Part shown: positions 34,585 to 43,075 of the stretch, piece by piece
How positions within the stretch are numbered: the first letter of the stretch is position 1
How the letters are laid out: each line of letters starts with the position of its first letter
NCBI GenBank assembly: GCA_041674465.1
Contig: JBAYVV010000001.1
Span: forward strand, 1-64,000
DNA from: JACRAR01 sp041674465
GTDB taxonomy: Bacteria > Pseudomonadota > Gammaproteobacteria > Burkholderiales > Rhodocyclaceae
Reading direction: 5' to 3'
Length of the DNA stretch: 64,000 nt
Program-made: the position numbers and the translations under genes
The notes under the pieces: generated by a model
What the model was told of the DNA's origin: nothing
Seen by the model: the letters and a program-made list of their open reading frames with translations, nothing else
Databases searched by the model: none

Positions 34585-35609
34585 GTTTTGCGTCCTCGAT
34601 ACCAGCATGCCAAGGCTTGCTGCCGGTGACGCTCCCGTTCGATCCCGGCCGGTAACCAGCGGCCACAGCCAGCTGCAGCACGACCGAGAAAGTCCAGCCA
34701 GGACAGGTGTCGCCGCAATACACGCTGCTGGCGGTGCTCAATCAGGGGATTAAAGATGCCGTGACGCGACAGCAGTTGCCGCGGATTCTTCTTCACCCAG
34801 AGCCACGAACCCATCTCCAGCGTCAGCGGAATGAAGACATGGCTGGTCCGGGTCGTCACCCCTTGGTAAAGGAAATCCCAGATGTCGCCATGAGCGCGGT
34901 ATTGGCGGCTTTGAGGTTCAAACAGGTAGTGGTGGCTGGTGTAGGTCTGGTCGAAGATTTCCTTGAGTGCATGGACCTCCGGCAGATGCTCGATCGGCAA
35001 GGCGGTATGGGCGTAGGGAAACCAGATGCGATCATGCATGCCGAAGCCCGAATGGCAATCCACGGCCAGGCTGAACTTGCGCAGCAACAGTTGCTCCTCG
35101 ACAAGTGTGCAGACGGCCTGACTCTCCGCTTCCATCGGCGCTCCGGGCGGGCCACGATACCAGGGCATGCGGTTGCTGATGCGTTGTCCGCCAATCAGGA
35201 AGGGGACGCCCTCAGCCGATTCGAGCGGTGCATTGCGCATCAGATCGACGCCGTTGGGGTTGGCACGCGTACCTTGCCACATGCCTCCTGGATTGACGAG
35301 GGGCATGAACACCAGACGCACGGCTTCGAGCTGCCGATGCAGCACGGCATCCCAGCGTAAGCGCACCACCAGGCTGTTCAGATAGCCCATCACGACTTCG
35401 GCCCCGATCCGCTCCAGTCCGTGAAAGCCGCCAAAAAATCCAACCGCGGGGATTTCAGGATCCGGATTGCCGAGGGTGATGGCATACACCGGAAAGCATT
35501 GCCGGCCCAGCGTGACTCGGGCGACGACATCCACTTCGAGCCAGGCTGCACCCGCCTCGATGATTTCTTCGAGCGCGTCGAGTTCAGGTAACCCGCTTAC
35601 CGGTGCCAT
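34581..35609 (-). CDS. M14-family zinc carboxypeptidase / DUF2817-like hydrolase
   Basis: The 342-residue protein has the zinc motif GGFHGLERIG (HxxE), the substrate/arginine stretch NPNGVDLMRN, and a third zinc ligand in AVDCHSGFGMHD. A glutamate that could be the general base occurs in LTLEMGSW. These are M14 carboxypeptidase features without a secretion signal, so it is probably cytoplasmic. It overlaps the alpha/beta hydrolase gene downstream. Confidence 0.8.
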   Translation of the reverse strand: MAPVSGLPELDALEEIIEAGAAWLEVDVVARVTLGRQCFPVYAITLGNPDPEIPAVGFFGGFHGLERIGAEVVMGYLNSLVVRLRWDAVLHRQLEAVRLVFMPLVNPGGMWQGTRANPNGVDLMRNAPLESAEGVPFLIGGQRISNRMPWYRGPPGAPMEAESQAVCTLVEEQLLLRKFSLAVDCHSGFGMHDRIWFPYAHTALPIEHLPEVHALKEIFDQTYTSHHYLFEPQSRQYRAHGDIWDFLYQGVTTRTSHVFIPLTLEMGSWLWVKKNPRQLLSRHGIFNPLIEHRQQRVLRRHLSWLDFLGRAAAGCGRWLPAGIERERHRQQALACWYRGRKT

Positions 35610-35739
35610 TGTCTGAGGGGCGCATGGCGGCCTGTCGCGGTCGGAACGGAAGTTGATAAATAGTCAGATCGTTGCAACATGAGTGTAACTTGCCCTTGCT
35701 AAGGTTGCGACTGCCGTCCGCCAAACAGGAGCTGCGCAG

Positions 35740-35814
35740 ATGAGTTTTCTAATGGAAATGATCAACCTGGAGCGCATCCTCGAAAACATTTTCGACAAGT
35801 GGGTCACGCTCTGA
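35740..35814 (+). CDS. Small ORF of 24 residues, unrecognised
   Basis: AGGAG lies six bases upstream of ATG 35740. The peptide starts MSFLMEMINLERILENI and ends at TGA 35814. It is amphipathic, with hydrophobic residues spaced every three to four, and would form a surface-binding helix. It is followed after 33 bases by a second small ORF with its own ribosome site. Function is unknown. Too short for confident calling, but the pairing and ribosome sites argue for real translation. Confidence 0.5.
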   Translation: MSFLMEMINLERILENIFDKWVTL

Positions 35815-35847
35815 TTGTTGGATGACTTGTGAGATCCGGAGCCCAGC

Positions 35848-35994
35848 ATGCTTAAACTCATTCGCAAAGTTCTCATTCACCCAGGGCTTGCGCTCGGCAG
35901 TACCCTGCTCTGGGGCGTCCTAGAGTTCATTGCCTTGCAACGCTCCTATCGCGTGCCGATGCGCGAGCGCAAGATCGCCAACCTCACTTCTTGA
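35848..35994 (+). CDS. Small ORF of 48 residues, possible single-helix membrane protein
   Basis: GGAG lies about seven bases before ATG 35848. The product starts MLKLIRKVLIHPGLALGS and has an apolar segment GSTLLWGVLEFIAL that could span or dip into the membrane. A basic tail follows (YRVPMRERKIAN). It follows the 24-residue ORF in the same orientation in a stretch otherwise without genes. I do not recognise a family. Confidence 0.55.
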   Translation: MLKLIRKVLIHPGLALGSTLLWGVLEFIALQRSYRVPMRERKIANLTS

Positions 35995-36184
35995 TACCCA
36001 GGAATAGGTAGTAAGGCACAGCCAGTCCCGTAGATAGGGCACGGGTGTGGTTTTCATGGTTGCTGAGGCAATAACATTGCCAGCAACTTTACGCGGCCTT
36101 GATTACAGTCTTGTGACTATCCGGACAGCGCAGCCAAATGAGCCAGCACCCCAGAACCAGATTCGGGCACCAGGGACAGTCTGT

Positions 36185-36988
36185 TCAGAAAAGATGCAGG
36201 CGTGCCATTTCCGTGAGACTGATCACGATTTCAAACAGGATCAAGCCAATCACATACCATTCCAGCCGGTGCAATTTTTTGTTGTCCCAGATATCTGCCA
36301 GGGTTTGAGCCGTGTCTGAAATCAAGTTGAGTTTGCGATCCAGCGCCACCTGGCGTTCCTGGAGTTCAAATTCGTCTTCCAGGCTGGCATAGAGTCCGCC
36401 GAGGTGCGGAAAATCCCAGAGTATTTCCGGCTTGTCGCCGATTTCGGCACGGCCCACCATGCGATGCTCGATCAACAGCATGCGACCGATTTTGGACAGC
36501 AAAGTTTTCGAATTTGCGCTCACCTCGCCATGAGTTGCCAGTTCCTGCGCCAGCGGCTCGATCTTGTCGAATTCTCCCGCGACCTTTTTTTCATAAAGCG
36601 ACAGCACCAGGTTTTTGCTCAGGGCATCAGCAATCACCTGCACCTTCTCCAGCGAAATCTCGTCCAGCGATACCGCGCCGCTTTGCACACCCAGGCTGGG
36701 TTTACCGCAGTGGATTTCGAGTTCCTCAATTTCCGGGTTGGCGTAGGGATTGGTGATCAGCGGTTGCAGCGTCTCAAGAAAGCGCACCTCATCCAGCGCC
36801 CTGACGCCAAAGAACACCACCACCCCGTAGCGAAAAAGTACGGCCACGCCGCCATCCGCATCCACCTCGAGCGTCAGCGGGGTGGTGGCCAGGCAATCGG
36901 CAATCTTGAAAGTCTTGAGATCAAGCCGGTCACCCAGTAGGAAGGCACGGGCATTCAGGTGCTGTCGGAATTTGAGGGCGAGATTCAT
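36185..36988 (-). CDS. RMD1/YagE family protein (DUF155)
   Basis: The 267-residue protein has the RMD1/DUF155 pattern: a DADGGVAVLFRYGVVVFFGV strand region near residue 45, a central helical part, and a C-terminal single membrane helix (WYVIGLILFEIVISLTEM) that would anchor it. Yeast RMD1 relatives are linked to meiotic division and mitochondria; bacterial function is unknown. It stands alone, convergent with nothing close and divergent from the pyruvate kinase gene. Confidence 0.85.
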   Translation of the reverse strand: MNLALKFRQHLNARAFLLGDRLDLKTFKIADCLATTPLTLEVDADGGVAVLFRYGVVVFFGVRALDEVRFLETLQPLITNPYANPEIEELEIHCGKPSLGVQSGAVSLDEISLEKVQVIADALSKNLVLSLYEKKVAGEFDKIEPLAQELATHGEVSANSKTLLSKIGRMLLIEHRMVGRAEIGDKPEILWDFPHLGGLYASLEDEFELQERQVALDRKLNLISDTAQTLADIWDNKKLHRLEWYVIGLILFEIVISLTEMARLHLF

Positions 36989-37139
36989 CGGCCAACTTTA
37001 ACATTACTGAAACACCGCTGTAGTAATCTGCTCGGAGGAAAAGTTCCGAACACTGCATTGACGAGATGTTCGAGCGCGTCATGCACTTTATTTCAAGATG
37101 TATTGAATCCGCTGCATTGGAAAATCAGGCGCATAACAC

Positions 37140-39002
37140 ATGGGTAACAACAAGCCACGACGGCAGCAACCGAACACCTGGGATGAGGCGATGTGCCGGA
37201 GTCTCATCGACCAATTGTGGGTCCTGCGTGAGACCATGCAGGAAAACGAATTGGCTTTGGCCTCCCGGCTGGTTGACATCGATTCCGCCTACCGCAAGAG
37301 CGCCCGCAATCTCGCCCATTACCTTGCACTGCGCCGCAACGACTGGCGCCCTTTGCAGGAAGATCTGGCACGCATCGGTGTGTCCTCACTCGGTCGGGCT
37401 GAATCGCACGTTCTCGCCAATCTCGACAAGGTGCTTGGAATTTTGCATCGTTTGACCGGGCAACCCTGGCATGCGCATGGCGCAGAGGAACCGGTTGGCA
37501 TCCACAGCAGCAGCAAACTGCTTGAGCGGCACACTGCCGAACTGCTGGGACCGGCACCGCGGGACAGGGCGGTGCGCATTATGGTGACACTGCCTGCAGA
37601 AGCGGCCGGAGATTACGGTTTGGTCAGGCAACTGGTCAGTTCAGGCATGGATATCGCCCGCATCAATTGTGCGCACGATGACCCAGTTGCGTGGCAAGCC
37701 ATGGCGGCACATGTGCGCCGTGCCGCCAAAACGGCGCGCCGGCCGGTTCGCATACTCATGGATCTGGGCGGACCCAAGTTGCGTACGGGTCCTGTGGCTC
37801 CAGGTCCGGCCGTGCTCAAGCTGCGCCCGCAGCGCGATGATTTCGGCAGGGTCATGAATGCCGCAAAAGTTGGGTTGCGCGCCGCCGGAGCCACCCTGCC
37901 CGTGGCGGGAGCGACCGCCCACCTTGGGGTTGACCCTGCATGGCTGGCTTGTCTGAAGCGCGGCGATCGACTGGTTTTTACCGATGCCAGAGGATCCAAA
38001 CGCAGCCTGTTGGTCGTGGATCAGGACGAAAACGGTGTGCTGGCCGAATGCAGGAAAACCGCCTATCTGGTACCGGAAACCCGGATCGTCCGACGCCACG
38101 TACGCGGCAAACGCAGCACCACCGGTCTTGCCGACATTCCTTGCCAGGAAGGAATTTTGCGCCTGGAACGCGGCGACCACTTCCGGCTTGGCGGCGCTGG
38201 CAGCGGTGCGCAACCCGTTCCGACGGTCTTGTGTACCCTGCCGGAAGTCTTCGGGCAGGTCGCTGTCGGCGAACGCATCTGGTTCGACGACGGCCGCATC
38301 GGTGGCGTCATACGCCGCATCGAAGACGAATGGCTGGACGTGAAGGTCACCCATGCCCGGGATATTGGTGAAAAGCTTGCCGGTGACAAGGGAATCAATT
38401 TGCCGGACAGTCAGCTCGACTTGCCGGCACTGACTGCAAAAGACATCGATGACCTGGCTGTTGCGGCCAAGGTGGCCGATCTGGTCGGCTTGTCATTTGT
38501 CCAGCAAGCCCGAGACGTCGAGACTTTACGTGCCCACCTGCGTGAACTGGGTGCGCCTGATCTCGGCATCGTGCTCAAGATCGAGACACGCCGCGGCTTT
38601 GAAAATCTTCCCGAACTGCTTTTCTCTGCCATGGCCGGCAAGGCGGCCGGAGTCATGATTGCACGTGGCGATCTGGCTGTGGAATGCGGCTACGAAAGAT
38701 TGGCGGAAGTGCAGGAAGAGATTCTCTGGGCTGCCGAGGCAGCGCATATGCCGGTGATCTGGGCAACCCAGGTGCTGGAAACTCTGGCCAAGACCGGCCT
38801 GCCGTCCCGTGCCGAAATCACCGATGCTGCCATGGGCGAGCGGGCGGAGTGCGTCATGCTCAACAAGGGGCCGCACATCAAGGAAGCCATGCGCACCCTC
38901 GACGACATCCTGCGCCGCATGCAGGATCATCAAGCCAAGAAACGTCCCTTGTTGCGTGCATTGCATGCCTGGAGTGGGAGCCACGGTGAGAACACTTGCT
39001 GA
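37140..39002 (+). CDS. Atypical pyruvate kinase with N-terminal extension and no C-terminal domain
   Basis: The 620-residue protein starts with about 135 residues of unrecognised, helical, charged sequence. The pyruvate kinase barrel follows: RIMVTLPAE, ISGMDIARIN-like SSGMDIARIN, GGPKLRTG (about 205), KIETRRGFEN (about 480), MIARGDLAVECGYE, and ATQVLETL. A long insertion interrupts the barrel where the B domain sits. The regular C-terminal allosteric domain (about 110 residues) is absent. Catalytic lysine and metal-ligand acid motifs appear kept, so phosphoenolpyruvate-to-pyruvate activity is plausible with different regulation. ATG 37140 was chosen from the frame; no strong ribosome site is visible. 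Confidence 0.8.
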   Translation: MGNNKPRRQQPNTWDEAMCRSLIDQLWVLRETMQENELALASRLVDIDSAYRKSARNLAHYLALRRNDWRPLQEDLARIGVSSLGRAESHVLANLDKVLGILHRLTGQPWHAHGAEEPVGIHSSSKLLERHTAELLGPAPRDRAVRIMVTLPAEAAGDYGLVRQLVSSGMDIARINCAHDDPVAWQAMAAHVRRAAKTARRPVRILMDLGGPKLRTGPVAPGPAVLKLRPQRDDFGRVMNAAKVGLRAAGATLPVAGATAHLGVDPAWLACLKRGDRLVFTDARGSKRSLLVVDQDENGVLAECRKTAYLVPETRIVRRHVRGKRSTTGLADIPCQEGILRLERGDHFRLGGAGSGAQPVPTVLCTLPEVFGQVAVGERIWFDDGRIGGVIRRIEDEWLDVKVTHARDIGEKLAGDKGINLPDSQLDLPALTAKDIDDLAVAAKVADLVGLSFVQQARDVETLRAHLRELGAPDLGIVLKIETRRGFENLPELLFSAMAGKAAGVMIARGDLAVECGYERLAEVQEEILWAAEAAHMPVIWATQVLETLAKTGLPSRAEITDAAMGERAECVMLNKGPHIKEAMRTLDDILRRMQDHQAKKRPLLRALHAWSGSHGENTC

Positions 39003-39323
39003 TGTTGAAACCCAGGGCTGCTACATTGAGCGAATCAGTAGCGCAACGGTCACCATTGTCTAATGGACTCGCTGTGATCAAGGCCGGGCGGCCGGCGAAG
39101 ACCAAGAAATAAGCGACATACGCGTCATCTTGGGATTTTGACGCATATCGGGAGCCCAGCTGTCGTTGCCGCCCAATCAGGCAGCGCTGCTCCGCAGAGT
39201 TATTGAGTTAGTGCGATTCGAGAGAAGCGTCGGCCTTGCGCAAGCGCGCTACGAAGAGAAAGAACCGCGGGGCAACGCCCCGCGGTTCCGGACAGATGAA
39301 GCTGCAAGACGACGTACTTCGCC
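39003..39323. other. Intergenic region between convergent pyruvate kinase and PhoX-like genes
   Basis: This 321-base gap holds no credible ORF. It contains the strong terminator of the PhoX-like gene (39262-39288) and, nearer the pyruvate kinase end, an imperfect hairpin (ACGCGTCA near 39120, TGACGCAT near 39140) that could end that transcript. Confidence 0.6.
39252..39288 (-). terminator. Intrinsic terminator of the PhoX-like gene
   Basis: GAACCGCGGGGC (39262-39273) and GCCCCGCGGTTC (39277-39288) form a perfect 12-bp stem with a three-base loop. On the minus strand it is followed by TTTCTCTTC. It lies 36 bases past the PhoX-like stop codon. Confidence 0.9.
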
Positions 39324-41675
39324 TTATCGCATTGCCGGGATACCAGCGAGATACCCGACTTCAGCCTTGTCGGGGTTGATACCGCCGATGATGCTGTCGA
39401 AAGTCGCCTTGGCAGTGCCGTTCAAATCGCCGGCATGCTGGTAATTCGCCATGATGTAGGCAAAGCCATTCATGTTGTCCACCACCTGCAGGCCGGTCGA
39501 CTCGGCGCCCATGGGCAGAGAGAGGATGCGCACCAGCTTCTTGGTGTCGAGGTGATAGGCCCAGAGATAGTTATTCACATGATTGCTGCTATCCTCGCCG
39601 ATTAACAAAACGCGCATACGTTCTGAGAACCACAGGTTGTCGGGACTGGCGATTTTTTCCAGGTTGGACGAGTTGCCTTCGGCATCCTTCGTGATGTCCT
39701 CACCTACCACCAGCGCTTCCATGACTACCGGCACGAATTCGCTGTCGATGGCATTGCCGCTGCTGTCGATCTGATTGGGTTTCAATGTCAATTCATAGAC
39801 CGCACCAGACGAGTTCTTTTTCAGGCGAATGTCGTTGGCAGGATCGGTGGATTTATCCTCCATGCCGTTGCTCATCCGGCTCATCGCCGCATAAGCTTTG
39901 CCATCCTTGGCGTTGTAGGCGACGCCTTCGAATTTCTCGAATTCCGTGGTAGCGCCAAGATAGGCGGCGTAACGGCGGGTTTCCAGGAAGGCAGCCAGGG
40001 TCGCGATATCCACGCCGGTGGTTCCGAAAGTTCCTGTCTTCAGCTTGAGGTCTTCCACCATCCCCACCTGATGGCCAGCCTTGATGCGCTTGTAACCTGC
40101 CGGTGTGGTGCCGGAGGTATCGACATCGAACAGGTCACTGAATTTGACACCGGCATCCACGGCCTTCTTAATGTCGTCATGCTTGGCTTTGCCCAGCTTG
40201 ATCCAAGTCAGCGTGGCCTTGCCGCCGTCGGTGCCGGCGGAAGATACCTGGTTCCACTTAGCTGCGTAAAGCGCACCGGCGGATAGGTCGGCAGTCTTGT
40301 CGGCCACGAACATGGTCATCAGAGTATAGGTACCATCGTCGCCCTGGATGGCAGTGCGGGAATCGCCAAAGAACTGCACTTTCTCCCGGGAGATCCGGCC
40401 AGTAGTGTGCCATTTCGTTACCGTGCTGGCGCCGCTGCTTGCAACCGTGACTTCCGGCGTCAGGCCGTATTGGTAGGGCGAGGCGGCTGGAATGCCATAC
40501 AAGGTGCGGAAAGCAGCCATGCGTGTGGTGTATTCCATGCCTGTGCAACTGGCAAGAGTCCCTTCAGCCTCGCAGCGCGCATCCGGTTCGTATTCCTCGG
40601 ATCCAAGGTGGGTATTCCATGGCGAGCGGGCTCCTGCGCAGGGTATCCACAGGCCATTCGTGCTGGAAAAGTCCACCGGTTTGACGGACGTAACCGAAAA
40701 CTTGCCATCCGTGGCACTCTGGCTCAGTTTGGCGACAGTCATCGTCATGGGCAGCTTGCCGTACCAGTCGGTGCCCGCGCTGTCTTTGTTCTCGTACTCG
40801 AAGTGCGTCACCAGATAGGGCGTACCGCCGATATCCATCAGCGAATTGGCATCGGGGGTCTGCGGCACATAGGGCTTGCCATTGACATCCTTGAGGATGA
40901 CGCCGTTCTTGTCGCGGATCGCTGCGGCTGCCGAACCGTCGGCGGTCTTGCCGGTATCGGTATTGTTGAACAGGTTCACATAGGAAAGAGGGAACTCCTT
41001 GGTGGTGTTGTCGCTGTAGGTGACCTTGACCTTCGAGGTGGTGTAGGTGATGGCCCGCTGTGCCACGGTGAGTCCTGCCACATCGGTCGGCGTGAACTCG
41101 ACGGATTTCACCTCGGCGGGAGCTGACAGCAGATGCTGGTTGACGTTGACCAGCGACGTAGGCGTCATACCGGCACCTGCCAATACCGTCCTGGCCTTGT
41201 CCAGGGAATCGACCGTTGCGGCCGTCGCCGATGCGAACTTGCTCGCATTGAAGCTGACGTCGATGCTGGTGTCGGCAGGTGTTGCCGAAGCAACCGTCTG
41301 GATCACCTGGGCCACGGCCAGGGCCTTGACATCGGTTTCATCCGTCACGCCTGCCAGATCCTTGGGGCGAACCACTTTGTTGCCGGACTGGCTGCTCAGG
41401 GTGGGGCTGGCCATGTCCACCGAACCCAGCGTGATCGTGCCGATCTTGAAGGTGACCTTGTCGCCGGCGGCGTATTTGAAGTCACCCGTAGCGCCCGTGT
41501 TGCCGGTGATGCCGCTGCTGCTTGAATACGCAACACCTTTGACGGCCGAATCCGACAGAATGCCGGTCAATTGAACTGCCGCTGTCGGAGTCGAACTGTC
41601 ATCTCCACTGCTGTTCAGACAACCAGTCAGCACCAGGCTGCCGGCCACTGCCAGATAAATCGTTTTCATATGCAT
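39324..41675 (-). CDS. PhoX-like (DUF839) secreted lipoprotein, probable phosphatase
   Basis: The 783-residue product has a lipoprotein signal (MHMKTIYLAVAGSLVLTGC, lipobox LTGC). An N-terminal module (about 35-200) is Thr/Ser/Gly rich with repeats such as TGATGDFKYAAGDKVTFKIG. The C-terminal part has PhoX/DUF839 features: GLWIPCAGARSPWNTHLGSEEYEPDA and FEKFEGVAYNAKDGKAYAAMSRM, metal-site-type acidic stretches. PhoX enzymes are calcium/iron phosphatases of the periplasm or outside; classical PhoX uses Tat export, so a lipobox is unusual. GGAG seven bases before ATG 41675 decides the start over the 41711 frame. Confidence 0.7.
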   Translation of the reverse strand: MHMKTIYLAVAGSLVLTGCLNSSGDDSSTPTAAVQLTGILSDSAVKGVAYSSSSGITGNTGATGDFKYAAGDKVTFKIGTITLGSVDMASPTLSSQSGNKVVRPKDLAGVTDETDVKALAVAQVIQTVASATPADTSIDVSFNASKFASATAATVDSLDKARTVLAGAGMTPTSLVNVNQHLLSAPAEVKSVEFTPTDVAGLTVAQRAITYTTSKVKVTYSDNTTKEFPLSYVNLFNNTDTGKTADGSAAAAIRDKNGVILKDVNGKPYVPQTPDANSLMDIGGTPYLVTHFEYENKDSAGTDWYGKLPMTMTVAKLSQSATDGKFSVTSVKPVDFSSTNGLWIPCAGARSPWNTHLGSEEYEPDARCEAEGTLASCTGMEYTTRMAAFRTLYGIPAASPYQYGLTPEVTVASSGASTVTKWHTTGRISREKVQFFGDSRTAIQGDDGTYTLMTMFVADKTADLSAGALYAAKWNQVSSAGTDGGKATLTWIKLGKAKHDDIKKAVDAGVKFSDLFDVDTSGTTPAGYKRIKAGHQVGMVEDLKLKTGTFGTTGVDIATLAAFLETRRYAAYLGATTEFEKFEGVAYNAKDGKAYAAMSRMSNGMEDKSTDPANDIRLKKNSSGAVYELTLKPNQIDSSGNAIDSEFVPVVMEALVVGEDITKDAEGNSSNLEKIASPDNLWFSERMRVLLIGEDSSNHVNNYLWAYHLDTKKLVRILSLPMGAESTGLQVVDNMNGFAYIMANYQHAGDLNGTAKATFDSIIGGINPDKAEVGYLAGIPAMR

Positions 41676-41783
41676 TGCAAAACTCCATGTCAAGTTGGGA
41701 TGATCGAACAAAGCTGCAACACGATAAAAAAGTGAGGTTTCAATACGATTACAGTTTTATTGTGAATTGACGCAGGAAAGAGT

Positions 41784-41801
41784 TTGGCAAGGGTTTGCCA
41801 A
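41784..41801. promoter_or_regulatory. Palindromic site upstream of the PhoX-like gene
   Basis: TTGGCAA-GGGT-TTGCCAA (41784-41801) is a perfect 7-bp inverted repeat with four-base spacer, 110 bases before the PhoX-like start. It could be an operator or a small hairpin in the leader. Confidence 0.4.
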
Positions 41802-41817
41802 GCTTTACTGGCATCGC

Positions 41818-41846
41818 AAAAAAATGCCGTGCACAAAAGGCACGGC
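41818..41846 (-). terminator. Intrinsic terminator of the cyclic-nucleotide-binding gene
   Basis: On the minus strand GCCGTGC-7-base loop-GCACGGC is followed by A and seven T residues (41824-41818). It lies about 90 bases downstream of the stop codon at 41939. Confidence 0.88.
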
Positions 41847-41938
41847 GAAGTAAGAGGAAACGGGAGGATTGCGATTGCGGGAGAAATTCTAGGGATGCAT
41901 TGTTTCAGTATTGTGACTGCGCGAAGAACGAGACGTTA

Positions 41939-42298
41939 TCAGTGTATTTTCCGGTTCGTCCTGCGCAGACGCCGGGCCATTATTCGCATGACATGGGTCG
42001 CAAAATTCGGGGTTTGCGACACAAGATAATCGAAGCGTTTCTGGTCGATTGCGACGAATTCGCAGTCGCAGCAGGCACGCACTGAAGCCGAACGCGGACC
42101 CGGTTCGATCACGGCCAATTCGCCAACGATGTCGCCACTTCCGGTAGTTTCAACGACCTCGTTATTGAGCAGAACTTCCGCTTGCCCGCTGGCAAGCACA
42201 TACATCCGGTCGCCATCTTCACCTTCGTTGAACAGATACTCGCCCGCGTGGCATCTGACGATTTCCGGATTATGACTAAACAACTGATAGAAGATCAT
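41939..42298 (-). CDS. Single-domain cyclic-nucleotide-binding (CRP-like sensor) protein
   Basis: The 119-residue protein consists essentially of one cNMP-binding beta-roll: GEYLFNEGEDGDRMYVLASGQAEVLL, then GDIVGELAVIEPGPRSASVRA, which contains the phosphate-binding cassette with GELA and RSAS. No DNA-binding domain follows. Such stand-alone domains usually sense a nucleotide or act through a partner. It follows a small membrane-protein ORF by 26 bases. GGTTTAGC upstream is a weak ribosome site. Confidence 0.8.
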   Translation of the reverse strand: MIFYQLFSHNPEIVRCHAGEYLFNEGEDGDRMYVLASGQAEVLLNNEVVETTGSGDIVGELAVIEPGPRSASVRACCDCEFVAIDQKRFDYLVSQTPNFATHVMRIMARRLRRTNRKIH

Positions 42299-42324
42299 TT
42301 GCTAAACCTTAACGTCAAAGAATG

Positions 42325-42546
42325 TCAGTTGGGCAGCATTGGAACACCGGAATAGGCGCACAGAAAAATTACTGCCAGCATGCCGATCGTCAAGAATACA
42401 GACCATCGAACATCTGCATTCTTTCTTATTTCCTCTGGCGGAAAAGTGCTGTGGGACAAATAGTAAGCACGGTAACAAGGCGACTGGCAGTACTCGCGCA
42501 AGCTGCAGTCGGTAAGGCACCGTTTTCTGCGTCTGGTATTTCGCAT
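42325..42546 (-). CDS. Small cysteine-bearing membrane protein, unrecognised
   Basis: The 73-residue product starts MRNTRRRKRCLTDCSLREYC. Four cysteines (10, 14, 20, 24) fall in the basic N-terminal part. A single membrane helix (WSVFLTIGMLAVIFLCAYSG) is near the C-terminus. GGTGA lies about six bases before ATG 42546. It is 26 bases upstream of the cyclic-nucleotide-binding gene on the same strand, a probable two-gene operon. An overlapping minus-strand frame (42302-42520) looks less protein-like. No family recognised. Confidence 0.5.
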   Translation of the reverse strand: MRNTRRRKRCLTDCSLREYCQSPCYRAYYLSHSTFPPEEIRKNADVRWSVFLTIGMLAVIFLCAYSGVPMLPN

Positions 42547-42745
42547 GATTTCACCAATGAGACGCTCACAACATAGCCCTGATATGTTTCAGTCACATGA
42601 CAGTTTGATGAACGTGATGGTGAGTCGCTTTCCCGTAACTGATGCAAGCTTCGGGGGTGCTCTCAAATGAGCGGCGTGATGCGCTCAATGAATGGAACAG
42701 GCCCTGTCCATTGAAATCGGCGAAACCGCGAAACGCTTAAACCGA

Positions 42746-42898
42746 TCAGTCCAGTTGATATCGATTCGCCGGAAGGATCCGCACACCCATCTCTGCGGCT
42801 GCTTCGGGCGAGTTCCAGTGCCGCCTGATAAATTCACAGGCATCGGAAAACTTCCCAAGAAAGCAGCGGAATTCCCTGAAGGTGACGACGAAGTCCAT
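42746..42898 (-). CDS. Small ORF of 50 residues, unrecognised
   Basis: GGAG lies six bases before ATG 42898, a good ribosome site. The product starts MDFVVTFREFRCFLGKFSDA and continues with FIRRHWNSPEAAAEMGVRILPANRYQLD-like soluble, helical sequence. Two cysteines (12, 21) are present. It has a balanced amino-acid composition, unlike the two longer frames that overlap it (42685-42903 minus, 42692-43042 plus). Function unknown. Confidence 0.6.
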   Translation of the reverse strand: MDFVVTFREFRCFLGKFSDACEFIRRHWNSPEAAAEMGVRILPANRYQLD

Positions 42899-43075
42899 GG
42901 CAATCTCCGGCTATATGCTCGACACCGCTATTACGGCATGGGGCGGAAAATCCTGAATATTCACTGGCGCGTTCTTCTCTGGCCAGGTGTCGGCGCCATG
43001 GCAGAATGCCCGGACACTCCCGCAAAAATAGTGCTACCCTGAACAGAAACGAATCCACTTTGAATTGACCCGCTC
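42899..43075. promoter_or_regulatory. Divergent region before marC-family gene
   Basis: These 177 bases separate the 50-residue ORF (minus) from the MarC gene (plus). They likely hold promoters for both; nothing conclusive was identified. Confidence 0.35.

Noticed and set aside
36047..36319. Plus-strand 90-residue open frame upstream of the RMD1-like gene
   Set aside because: Overlaps the 3' end of the RMD1-like gene antisense, lacks a ribosome site, and has no ordered sequence.
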